DNA of 47,097 nt, from positions 1-47,097 of the forward strand of contig DATFVB010000206.1 in NCBI GenBank assembly GCA_035260525.1, written 5' to 3'. Positions 34,723 to 42,264 of this stretch are shown piece by piece. The notes beneath the pieces are model-generated. The model searched no databases and was not told the DNA's origin. It worked only from the letters and a program-made list of their open reading frames with translations. Each line of letters starts with the position of its first letter. Within the stretch, counting starts at the first letter, position 1. Source of the DNA: Thermoanaerobaculia bacterium. GTDB taxonomy: Bacteria > Acidobacteriota > Thermoanaerobaculia > UBA5066 > DATFVB01. A program made the translations under genes and the position numbers.

Positions 34723-34725
34723 GAT
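34720..34725 (+). promoter_or_regulatory. Possible -10 element (TAGGAT) of tsaE
   Basis: TAGGAT, whose first three bases are the stop of nnr, lies 7 nt before the tsaE ATG. No Shine-Dalgarno sequence is present. Confidence 0.4.
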
Positions 34726-34732
34726 TCCCGCG

Positions 34733-35173
34733 ATGCGGCTCCCCGCAAAATTCGAGTCGGCCGGCGAAGAAGACACGCGATCGATCGCGCGCGGCCTCGC
34801 GGCCGATCTCCGCTCGGGCGACGTCGTCGCGCTCTCCGGACCGCTCGGGAGCGGCAAGACGGTTTTCGTCCGGGGCCTCGCCGAGGGTCTCGGCGGACAG
34901 GCCCGCGCCGTCGCGTCGCCGACCTTCGCGATCCTCCACGAATACGACTGCGCGCGCGCTCCGTCGTTCGTCCATCTCGACCTCTACCGGCTGCCCGACG
35001 ACGAGAACGAGCTCCGCGAGATCGGGCTTCCGGACGTGCTCGAAGGGAAGATCGCCGCCGTCGAATGGCCCAACCGGAGCGCCGCGAAGCTGCTGCGGTT
35101 CCGGTACCGGGTCTCGATCGAGGGTCCCGCGGACGCGCATCGGACGATCCGGATCGAGCGGGAGGGGGCTTGA
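34733..35173 (+). CDS. tsaE: tRNA threonylcarbamoyladenosine biosynthesis ATPase
   Basis: 146 residues, the normal length. It has Walker A GPLGSGKT (about 37-44), SPTFAILHEY (about 63-72) and HLDLYRLPD (about 81-89), the three signature blocks of TsaE. It works with TsaB and TsaD to make t6A37 in tRNA; those genes are not in the window. The stop overlaps the DUF502 gene (TTGA). Confidence 0.95.
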   Translation: MRLPAKFESAGEEDTRSIARGLAADLRSGDVVALSGPLGSGKTVFVRGLAEGLGGQARAVASPTFAILHEYDCARAPSFVHLDLYRLPDDENELREIGLPDVLEGKIAAVEWPNRSAAKLLRFRYRVSIEGPADAHRTIRIEREGA

Positions 35174-35775
35174 ACGCGCTGCGCCGGAGCTTCGTCACCG
35201 GGATCCTGACGCTCCTTCCGCTCGCATTGACCTACTGGTTCTTCCGGTTTCTCTTCAACTTCTTCGACGGGCTGCTCGGTCCGGCGGCGGACCGGGCGAT
35301 CGGCCGTCATCTGCCGGGCGTCGGGCTGGTGGTTTCGATTTTGCTGATCCTCGCCGTCGGAGCGGTTGCGTCGAATGTTGCCGGCAAAAAAATTCTTGCT
35401 TACGTCTCGAAAATTCTAGAGAATACCCCGCTGGTCAAGAGCGTCTACACAGCGTCGCGACAAATGGTTACGGCGCTCTCTCCCGGCGGCGGGGGTTTGA
35501 AAAGAGTGGTCTTCGTCGAGTACCCGCGCCGCGGCGTGTTCGCGGTCGGGTTCGTGACTTCCCGGCTGGACTGGCGATCGCCGGCCGGGAGCGACCGGAA
35601 ATGGGTTTCCGTTCTCATTCCGGCCGCGCTGAACCCGACGAGCGGGACCGTCGTGGTCGTTCCGGAGGACGAATTGCTGGATCCTGGTTTCTCGGTCGAG
35701 GAAGGGGTTAAACTCGTGGTTTCCGGGGGCTTCGTGTCTCCGGGCAAGAACAGCGCAGGAGCGAACGTCGAATGA
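35170..35775 (+). CDS. DUF502 family membrane protein
   Basis: 201 residues with two membrane helices near the N-terminus (about 9-32 with LTLLPLALTYWFFRFLFNFF and 47-67 with GLVVSILLILAVGAVA), then a cytoplasmic or periplasmic domain with ENTPLVKSVYTASRQMVTAL, RVVFVEYPRRG and GFVTS, typical of DUF502. Function unknown. TTG start in a TTGA overlap with tsaE. The coding sequence around 35380-35520 is less GC-rich than its neighbours. The stop overlaps the TPR gene (ATGA). Confidence 0.85.
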   Translation: MNALRRSFVTGILTLLPLALTYWFFRFLFNFFDGLLGPAADRAIGRHLPGVGLVVSILLILAVGAVASNVAGKKILAYVSKILENTPLVKSVYTASRQMVTALSPGGGGLKRVVFVEYPRRGVFAVGFVTSRLDWRSPAGSDRKWVSVLIPAALNPTSGTVVVVPEDELLDPGFSVEEGVKLVVSGGFVSPGKNSAGANVE

Positions 35776-36623
35776 AACCGAACGGGTCCATCGGGCGCAA
35801 CACCTGGACCGTGTGTGGTCTGGCGATCCTGCTCGCCACCGCGGGGTGCAACAAGTTCCAGTCCCGAAGCGAGATCCGGGCGGGCAACGAGCTCTTCCGC
35901 GTCGGCAAGTACGACACGGCGCTCGCCAAGTACAACCGGGCGCTCGAGCTCGACCCCGGCGAGAAGAAGATCTACAAGAACATCGGGCTCGCGTACATGG
36001 GGATGTACCAGCCGGGCTCGAAGCATCCGAAGGACCTCGAATACGCGCAGAAGGCGATCGACTATCTCAGGAAATACGTCGAGGCGTTTCCCGACGACAA
36101 GAAGGCGCCCGAGTATCTCGTGACGATGTACCTGAATTCCGGACGCGTGGACGACGCGCTCGCCTTCTTCCAGGCCTACAGCCAGCAGCACCCCGAAGAC
36201 GCCAAGGCCAAGGAGACGATGGCCAACCTCTATTTCCAGAAGGCGGATTTTCCGAACGGCGTCCGGATGATGGAAGAGGCGATGCGGATCACCGGTCCGA
36301 AGAAGGAAACCTTCGAGACGATCGGCGCGCAGGCCTGGGACAAGGCGCACAACTATCCCGACCTGACCGACGAGCAGCGGCAGCAGGTGATCACGGAGGG
36401 AATCGACGCCGAAAACAAGGCGCTCGCGATCGACCCGAACTACACGGAAGCCCTCGCGTTCATCAACCTTCTCTACCGCGAGCAGGCGAAGCTCGAGCAG
36501 ACGAGCGACCCGCAGAAAGCGGCCGAGGACGTCGCGAAGGCCGACGAGTACCGGAACAAGGCGATCGAGCTCAACAAGAAGAAGGCCGCCGAAAAGGCGG
36601 CCAAGGGCGCGTCGGGGAAATAA
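35772..36623 (+). CDS. TPR-repeat lipoprotein
   Basis: 283 residues. A lipobox LLATAGC at about 21-27 places it as a lipid-anchored protein on the periplasmic side. At least three tetratricopeptide repeats follow (AGNELFRVGKYDTALAKYNRALELDPG; KAIDYLRKYVEAFPDD; and a later one around DDALAFFQAYSQQHPED), then a Lys-rich C-terminus. It lies 4 bp upstream of tonB and overlaps the DUF502 gene. Co-localisation suggests it is a partner of the TonB-ExbBD system; that is inference. Confidence 0.82.
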   Translation: MKPNGSIGRNTWTVCGLAILLATAGCNKFQSRSEIRAGNELFRVGKYDTALAKYNRALELDPGEKKIYKNIGLAYMGMYQPGSKHPKDLEYAQKAIDYLRKYVEAFPDDKKAPEYLVTMYLNSGRVDDALAFFQAYSQQHPEDAKAKETMANLYFQKADFPNGVRMMEEAMRITGPKKETFETIGAQAWDKAHNYPDLTDEQRQQVITEGIDAENKALAIDPNYTEALAFINLLYREQAKLEQTSDPQKAAEDVAKADEYRNKAIELNKKKAAEKAAKGASGK

Positions 36624-36627
36624 GGCC

Positions 36628-37359
36628 ATGTTCGAAAACCAGCTCATCGAATCGAAGCGCCGGAAGGGCACCGGCAAGAAACCGCTGACGTTCTTCCTCT
36701 CGGTGATCATCCACGGTCTGGTGATCGGGACCGTCGTCGCGGCCTCGCTCTGGTTCGTGGAGGACGTCCCCGAGCCGCCGATCCCGGTGCAGTTCTACGC
36801 GGCGGCTCCGCCGCCGCCTCCTCCCCCGCCTCCTCCGGCGCCGAAAGCCGCGCCGCAGAAGGCGCAGCCGAAGCCGACGCCGCAGGTCACGGAGCGCGTG
36901 ATGTCGCCCACCGTCATACCGGACGTCATCCCGCAGCCCCTCCCCGCGCCCGAGCCCGTCCAGACACCCGGCGAAGGAGTCGAGGGAGGCGTCGAAGGGG
37001 GCGTTCCCGGCGGCGTCGTGGGCGGGGTGATCGGCGGGACGCCGGGAGGCACCGGCACCACCCCCGGCGCACCGCTCCGCGTCGGCGGCGACGTGAAGGC
37101 GCCGATCCTGAAGGAACGCGTCGAGCCCGTTTATCCCGAGCCGGCGAGGAAGGCGCGCATGCAGGGCGTCGTGATCCTCGAGGCGATCATCACCGCGGAC
37201 GGCACGGTTTCGGACGTGAAGGTGCTGAAATCGGTCAATCCGCTTCTCGACGCCGCCGCCGAGCGCGCGGTGTCTCACTGGACCTACCGGCCCGCCACGC
37301 TGGGCGGGCGGGCGGTCTCCGTGTACCTCACGGTCACGGTCAACTTCCAGCTGCATTGA
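36628..37359 (+). CDS. tonB: Energy transducer TonB
   Basis: 243 residues: cytoplasmic N-terminus, single helix about 23-43 (FFLSVIIHGLVIGTVVAAS, containing the His found in TonB anchors), a periplasmic proline run (PPPPPPPPPP-type, about 56-66), a glycine-rich linker (about 111-145) and the TonB C-terminal domain (about 160-243: VYPEPARKARMQGVVILEAII, AVSHWTYRPAT). It passes proton-motive force from ExbB-ExbD to outer-membrane transporters. It is followed by exbB after 41 bp. Confidence 0.9.
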   Translation: MFENQLIESKRRKGTGKKPLTFFLSVIIHGLVIGTVVAASLWFVEDVPEPPIPVQFYAAAPPPPPPPPPPAPKAAPQKAQPKPTPQVTERVMSPTVIPDVIPQPLPAPEPVQTPGEGVEGGVEGGVPGGVVGGVIGGTPGGTGTTPGAPLRVGGDVKAPILKERVEPVYPEPARKARMQGVVILEAIITADGTVSDVKVLKSVNPLLDAAAERAVSHWTYRPATLGGRAVSVYLTVTVNFQLH

Positions 37360-37400
37360 TTGTCGCGTGTGCGCATTAAGATGAGGAGGATTTTTTAATC

Positions 37401-38078
37401 ATGTTGGAAATTTGGAACTCGATGAGCTGGATCGCCCGATCGGTGGTGATCATCCTGGGAGCGTTGTCCATCTATTCCATCACCGTGATGATCGAGCGGC
37501 TGATCACCTTCGGGAAAGCGAAGAAGCAGTCCCTCATCTTCGCGCGGCAGGTCACGACGTTCCTCAAGCAGGACAACATCGCGGGGGCGATCGCCGAGTC
37601 GAAGAAATACAAGGACAGCCACCTCGCGCGCGTCGTCTCGGCCGGCCTCTACGAGTTCCAGTACGAGGTCCAGGCCGGCACGATGAACGTTCCCGGACAC
37701 GACGTCGTCGAGGCCGGCAAGCGCGCCGTCGAGCGCGAGGCCCTCATGGTGACGGCGGACTTCAAGCGCGGCATCGGCGGTCTCGCCACGATCGCGACGA
37801 CCGCGCCGTTCATCGGGCTCTTCGGAACGGTCGTCGGCATCATCCACTCCTTCGAGGGCATCTCGAAGGGCGGCGGCGGAAACCTGGCGAGCGTCTCGGG
37901 CGGCATCGCCGAGGCCCTCTGGACGACGGCGGCCGGCCTCTTCGTCGCCATTCCCGCGGTGTGGATGTTCAACTTCTTCATGAACAAAATCGAGCGCTTC
38001 CAGGTCGAGATGTCGAACTCCGCGTCGGAGCTCCTCGACTACTTCGTCAAGAAGCAGGGAGCGGCCCGGGCCTCGTAG
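37401..38078 (+). CDS. exbB: ExbB-type proton channel (MotA/TolQ/ExbB family)
   Basis: 225 residues with three helices. The signature is TIATTAPFIGLFGTVVGIIHSF with GGIAEALWTTAAGLFVAIP (split at ATTAPFIGLFGTVVG and ALWTTAAGLFVAIP). A strong GAGGAGG at 37383-37389 precedes the ATG. It is the pentameric core of the TonB motor. Confidence 0.94.
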   Translation: MLEIWNSMSWIARSVVIILGALSIYSITVMIERLITFGKAKKQSLIFARQVTTFLKQDNIAGAIAESKKYKDSHLARVVSAGLYEFQYEVQAGTMNVPGHDVVEAGKRAVEREALMVTADFKRGIGGLATIATTAPFIGLFGTVVGIIHSFEGISKGGGGNLASVSGGIAEALWTTAAGLFVAIPAVWMFNFFMNKIERFQVEMSNSASELLDYFVKKQGAARAS

Positions 38079-38103
38079 GCCCGGCGGACCAAGGGAGGGA
38101 TCC

Positions 38104-38538
38104 ATGGACCTCGGTGGGGACAAGGGAAACATCCGGAGCGAGATCAACGTCACGCCGCTCGTGGACGTCTGTCTCGTGCTGCTGATCATCTTCATGGTCG
38201 TGACTCCGATGCTCGGCACCGGAGACATCACGCTGCCGCAGACCGCCCAGCCCTCGAAGAAGCCCGAGGACCAGAAGCAGATCGTCCTCAACGTGAAATA
38301 CGGCAACCCGCCGATTCTCGGGATCCATGACGACCTGGGCGATAACATCTACTCCCGCCCGGATTTCGAGAAACAACTCGACGAGGATTACCAGCGCAAT
38401 TCGACCCGGCCCGTCGTCATCAAGGCGGACACGCGCCTCTCGTGGAAGCAGGTTCGCGACGTGATGCGCATCGCGAAGGACGCCGGCTTCGAGAACGTCG
38501 GGCTCATCACCGACAAGAAGCAGAAGCCCGGCCAGTAA
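38104..38538 (+). CDS. exbD: ExbD-type biopolymer transport protein (first copy)
   Basis: 144 residues with one helix (about 17-35) in RSEINVTPLVDVCLVLLIIF. D25-type membrane Asp is in PLVDVCLVL, needed for proton passage. The periplasmic part has ADTRLSWKQVRDVMRIAKDAGF and ends GLITDKKQKPGQ. It starts 25 bp after exbB. The second ExbD follows 27 bp on with an almost identical N-terminal helix. Confidence 0.94.
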   Translation: MDLGGDKGNIRSEINVTPLVDVCLVLLIIFMVVTPMLGTGDITLPQTAQPSKKPEDQKQIVLNVKYGNPPILGIHDDLGDNIYSRPDFEKQLDEDYQRNSTRPVVIKADTRLSWKQVRDVMRIAKDAGFENVGLITDKKQKPGQ

Positions 38539-38565
38539 TCGGGAACGCGCGAGGGAGAACCGCTT

Positions 38566-39006
38566 ATGGAAATGGGAAAAGTCGGCAACGTCCGGAGCGA
38601 GATCAACGTCACCCCGCTCGTCGACGTGTGCCTCGTCCTCCTCATCATCTTCATCGTGATCCAGCCCATGACGCAGATGGGCTACAACGCGACCATCCCC
38701 CCGAAGGCGCCCCCGTCGGCGACCCCGTCCGCGCCGCCTCCGGACCAGCTCGTCGTCTCCTACACGGCCGACAAGAAGATCTTCCTCAACAAGCAGGAGA
38801 TGACGCAGACGGCCCTCGTGACTCAACTCGGGCAGATCCTCGAAAATCGCCGGGAGAAGGTCGTCTTCTTCTCGGTCGACGACACCGCGAACTACGGCGA
38901 GACGATGAACGTCATGGACGCCGTCCGGAACTCGACGGGATACAAGGAGAACGCCGAAGAAGGCGTGAAGATCGGCATCGTCATGGAGCCCGTGCCCGTC
39001 CGCTAG
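38566..39006 (+). CDS. exbD: ExbD-type biopolymer transport protein (second copy)
   Basis: 146 residues, one helix with the same NVTPLVDVCLVLLIIF as the first copy, then a diverged periplasmic domain (PPPDQLVVSYTADKKIFLNKQ, VFFSVDDTANYGETMNVMDAVR). ExbD proteins act as dimers, so the two copies may form a heterodimer in one ExbB pentamer; this is inference. It ends 32 bp before a hairpin terminator. Confidence 0.93.
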   Translation: MEMGKVGNVRSEINVTPLVDVCLVLLIIFIVIQPMTQMGYNATIPPKAPPSATPSAPPPDQLVVSYTADKKIFLNKQEMTQTALVTQLGQILENRREKVVFFSVDDTANYGETMNVMDAVRNSTGYKENAEEGVKIGIVMEPVPVR

Positions 39007-39037
39007 ACCCTTTCCCGGTTACGGCAACGCAAGTTTG

Positions 39038-39065
39038 ACGGGCCCGCACGGCGGGCTCGTTTTTT
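39038..39065 (+). terminator. Rho-independent terminator after exbD2
   Basis: A 10-bp stem (39038-39047 pairing with 39051-39060, one G-T wobble) with a 3-nt ACG loop, followed by TTTTTT. It closes the DUF2064-to-exbD2 unit but lies only 12 nt before the hppA start codon. Confidence 0.8.
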
Positions 39066-39077
39066 GAGGAGCAGAGA

Positions 39078-41195
39078 ATGACCTGGGAAATGCCGATCAT
39101 CTTCCTGTGTTCCGGGGGCGCGCTCGTGTTCGCCTGGGGCCTCGCGCGCTGGGTCCTGAAGCGCGACACCGGCACTCCCGCGATGAAAGCCATCTCGGAC
39201 GCCATCAAGGAGGGCGCGGAGGCGTTCATGCGGCGTCAGAACCGCACGATCGCGTCGCTCGCGCTCGTCCTCGCGGCGGTGATCTTCGTGCTGTACGCCT
39301 ACGCGAAGGGAGACATGCAGCTCGCCGCGACGACGACCGTGTCGTTCATCCTCGGGGCCGCGTGCTCGCTGATCGCCGGCTACGTCGGAATGTGGGTCTC
39401 GATCCGGGCGAACATCCGCACGGCGTCGGCGGCGAGAACGTCGTTGAACGGCGCCCTCCAGACGGCGCTGCGCGCGGGAGCGGTCTCCGGCCTCTTCGTG
39501 GTCGCGATGTCGCTGCTCGGCGTCGGGGGCCTCTTCGCGGTCCTGCGCGCGATGGGAGAGGATCCGAAGCGGATACCGTTCCTGATCGTCGGCTACGGGT
39601 TCGGGGCCTCGTTCGTCGCGCTCTTCGCCCAGGTGGGCGGAGGCATCTACACGAAGGCGGCGGACGTCGGCGCCGACCTCGTCGGCAAGGTCGAGGCGGG
39701 TATTCCCGAGGACGATCCGCGCAACCCGGCCGTGATCGCGGACCTCGTCGGGGACAACGTCGGCGACTGCGCGGGCCGCGGCGCCGACCTCTTCGAATCG
39801 ACGGCCGCCGAGAACATCGGCGCCATGATCCTCGGCGTCGCCCTCTGGCCCTATTTCGGCCTCGGCGGCGTGCTCTTCCCGCTGGTCGCGCGCGCCTTCG
39901 GGATCGTGGCGTCGATCATCGGCGTTCTCGTGGTGAAGACGAAGGAAGACGTGGATCCGATGGTCGCGTTGAACCGCGGCTACTACGTCACCGCCCTCCT
40001 CGCGATGGCCGGGTTCGCCTTCACGACCCGCTGGCTCCTGAACACCGCGGAGGCTCCCGCGGCCTGGTGGCACTTCCTGATCTGCGGCGTCATCGGCATC
40101 CTGACGTCGCAGGCGTTCGTCTACATCACGCAGTACTACACGGAGTACAAGTACCGTCCGGTGCGCGAGATCGCGGAGGCTTCGCAGACCGGCCCCGCGA
40201 CGAACATCATCACGGGGATCGCCGTCGGTTTCGAGTGTACCGCGCTTCCGGTGGTCGTCATCTCGATCGCGATCATCGCGAGCTACTACGTCGGGCGGGC
40301 CTCGGGGATCGCTCACGCGGGGCTGTTCGGCACCGCGGTCGCGACGATGGGAATGCTCTCGACCGCCGCGTACATTCTCGCGATGGACACCTTCGGCCCG
40401 ATCACCGACAACGCGGGCGGCATCGTCGAGATGTCGCAGCAGCCGGAGGAGATCCGCAAGAAGACGGATCGCCTCGACGCGGTCGGCAACACGACGAAGG
40501 CCCTGACCAAGGGATACGCGATCGGCTCCGCGGCGCTCGCGGCGTTCCTGCTCTTCTCGGCCTACCTCGACGACGCGACCGAGCTCATGCGCCAGAAGGG
40601 GCTTCTCGGCGTCACCGAACGCCTCCACGTCGACATGAGCAAGCCCGAGGTGTTCATCGGCGGGCTCCTCGGCGCGATGCTCGTCTTCCTCTTCTCGGCC
40701 CTCTGCATTCGCGCGGTCGGCAAGGCCGCTTACTTCGTGATCAACGACGTTCGGGCGCAGTTCAAGGAGAAGCCGGGCATCCTCGCCGGCACCGAGAAAC
40801 CCGACTACGGCCGCACCGTCGACATCGTCACCCGCGGCGCGTTGAAGCAGATGGTGCTCCCCGGCCTCCTCGCGGTGGGCATGCCGATCGCGGTCGGGAT
40901 CCTCTTCCGGTTCCTCGGGATCGGCGCCGAGACCGTGGCCTCCTTCCTGATGGTCGGCACGATCGCCGGGATCCTGATGGCCACGTTCCTGAACAACGCC
41001 GGCGGCGCGTGGGACAACGCGAAGAAGTACATCGAGATGGGAATCTACGGCGGAAAGCGTTCCGAAGCCCACAAGGCCGCGGTCGTCGGCGACACGGTCG
41101 GCGACCCCTTCAAGGACACGGCGGGGCCGTCGCTGCACGTCCTCATCAAGCTCCTCTCGACCATTACGCTGGTGCTCGCGCCCCTCTTCATTTAG
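39078..41195 (+). CDS. hppA: K+-independent proton-pumping membrane pyrophosphatase
   Basis: 705 residues with about 16 helices. Pyrophosphate-site motifs are DVGADLVGKVEAGIPEDDPRNP (split: DVGADLVGKVE, DDPRNPAVIAD), DNVGDCAGRGADLFES and DNAGGIVEM; the C-terminal GDTVGDPFKDTAGPS completes the set. The GNTTKALTKG segment has Lys where K+-dependent enzymes have Ala, which marks the K+-independent H+-pumping class. It builds proton motive force from PPi released in biosynthesis, helping the TonB system and complex I partner organism-wide. SD GAGGAG at 39066-39071 precedes the ATG. Confidence 0.95.
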   Translation: MTWEMPIIFLCSGGALVFAWGLARWVLKRDTGTPAMKAISDAIKEGAEAFMRRQNRTIASLALVLAAVIFVLYAYAKGDMQLAATTTVSFILGAACSLIAGYVGMWVSIRANIRTASAARTSLNGALQTALRAGAVSGLFVVAMSLLGVGGLFAVLRAMGEDPKRIPFLIVGYGFGASFVALFAQVGGGIYTKAADVGADLVGKVEAGIPEDDPRNPAVIADLVGDNVGDCAGRGADLFESTAAENIGAMILGVALWPYFGLGGVLFPLVARAFGIVASIIGVLVVKTKEDVDPMVALNRGYYVTALLAMAGFAFTTRWLLNTAEAPAAWWHFLICGVIGILTSQAFVYITQYYTEYKYRPVREIAEASQTGPATNIITGIAVGFECTALPVVVISIAIIASYYVGRASGIAHAGLFGTAVATMGMLSTAAYILAMDTFGPITDNAGGIVEMSQQPEEIRKKTDRLDAVGNTTKALTKGYAIGSAALAAFLLFSAYLDDATELMRQKGLLGVTERLHVDMSKPEVFIGGLLGAMLVFLFSALCIRAVGKAAYFVINDVRAQFKEKPGILAGTEKPDYGRTVDIVTRGALKQMVLPGLLAVGMPIAVGILFRFLGIGAETVASFLMVGTIAGILMATFLNNAGGAWDNAKKYIEMGIYGGKRSEAHKAAVVGDTVGDPFKDTAGPSLHVLIKLLSTITLVLAPLFI

Positions 41196-41395
41196 CGAGC
41201 GAAGCCGCGGGAGGGGCGCGGCGATGCATCGAGCCGGGCGGGCGCGTGCGCCGCGACCCGCGGCCTTAACGTACGCCCCGGTACGCCGCGGCCGCGGGCT
41301 CGGGCGCCCGCATCCCGCCGGGCTCGCGCCTCCCCGCGCCTGAGGTTGGGTGAAATCGCACGGCGGTTTTCGCGTGGACGCATAGAATTCCCCCG
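41196..41395. other. Intergenic region, 200 bp, no clear element besides a -10
   Basis: A GC-rich gap between hppA and the orphan gene. It holds short palindromic stretches such as GGTACGCC and CCGCGGCC but no convincing hairpin terminator or RNA gene. The only recognisable element is the TAGAAT at 41383. Confidence 0.5.
41383..41388 (+). promoter_or_regulatory. Probable -10 element (TAGAAT) of the orphan gene
   Basis: TAGAAT, 7 nt before the ATG at 41396, with no Shine-Dalgarno sequence between. Confidence 0.5.
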
Positions 41396-42229
41396 ATGAC
41401 CTGCAGGATCATCGCGGCTTTTGCCGTCACGGGAATCGCCATCACCGCCGCCCAAGGGATCACGGTTCGGCCGGCAGCCCCGACGGCACCCGAAAAGCTC
41501 TTGGACGCAATCGCAATCGGCACACCGACTCCGCAGTTCGTCAGCACTGCAATCGCGGAGTGCGAGGTCACGGCAAACAGCCAGGCTCGGTGCGAGCAGC
41601 ATCTGGCGCGCGTGTTGCTCGAATATGCTGCCAGCGGCGAAACGGAGGCATCGGTTGTCACCGAAGGCATCGCGTTGGCCGAACGTGATTTTGAAGCCGC
41701 GGCCCGCAGAATACGAAACGCCATTCGTTCAGCCGACCGAACCCTACCGCCGACATCTGCAGACCTTGGAGTGATCGGCGAGACAGCCTTACCCCGGGGA
41801 GAGGATCGGAGCAACGTCACCATCTCGATATGGCAGGCCCGCGTGGATCATTTCGTCCTCCCTCTTCTTCCGCCGAAAGCCTCTGACCGGGTGGCGCGTG
41901 CCTTCGAAATTGCGAGCGCGTCGTCTTGCGGACGAGCGTTCGGGGGGACCGCCCTCAATGTGTGTCACGACATTGGCCTTGTAAGCATGCAGCTTTCGGC
42001 TCTTCGTCTTGTTTTTCGGCCGCTCCTGACGAGCGAAGGGCGCGAGGCCGCCTTGACGCCGTTTCTGCTGGTTTCGTCAGAACTGGTCGAGCGCGCCGTG
42101 ATGCGATTTGGTCAGAACGATGACGAACTGATCTCCGGTGGGCTGAGGCTCGTCGAACGCTGGCGGGTAAGGAAGCCATCGCGGTGGCGCGCGTGGGCTG
42201 ATCTCGAATCCTGGTTCGGAGAGAGATGA
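41396..42229 (+). CDS. Hypothetical secreted protein of atypical composition
   Basis: 277 residues with a signal-like N-terminus (RIIAAFAVTGIAITAAQG). After it come four Cys (in AECEVT, ARCEQH, SSCGRA, NVCHDI), enough for two periplasmic disulfides. It is mostly helical in appearance. I recognise no family. Its codons are visibly less G/C-biased at third positions than those of neighbouring genes, which suggests recent acquisition. It stands alone between hppA and the convergent hemW block. Function unknown. Confidence 0.6.
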   Translation: MTCRIIAAFAVTGIAITAAQGITVRPAAPTAPEKLLDAIAIGTPTPQFVSTAIAECEVTANSQARCEQHLARVLLEYAASGETEASVVTEGIALAERDFEAAARRIRNAIRSADRTLPPTSADLGVIGETALPRGEDRSNVTISIWQARVDHFVLPLLPPKASDRVARAFEIASASSCGRAFGGTALNVCHDIGLVSMQLSALRLVFRPLLTSEGREAALTPFLLVSSELVERAVMRFGQNDDELISGGLRLVERWRVRKPSRWRAWADLESWFGER

Positions 42230-42242
42230 GGCGCTACTCGCC
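42230..42242. terminator. Weak convergent hairpin
   Basis: GGCG-CTACT-CGCC between the two convergent genes, followed by CATTTTC on the plus strand and, on the other strand, preceded by an A/T-rich run (TTTTTGTTTTGAAAA). The 4-bp stem is short, so termination is uncertain. Confidence 0.3.
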
Positions 42243-42264
42243 CATTTTCAAAACAAAAAGACCG

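Noticed and set aside
39007-39065. Small RNA or riboswitch ahead of hppA
   Set aside because: Only a single stem with a T run is visible; no conserved aptamer-like structure could be recognised.
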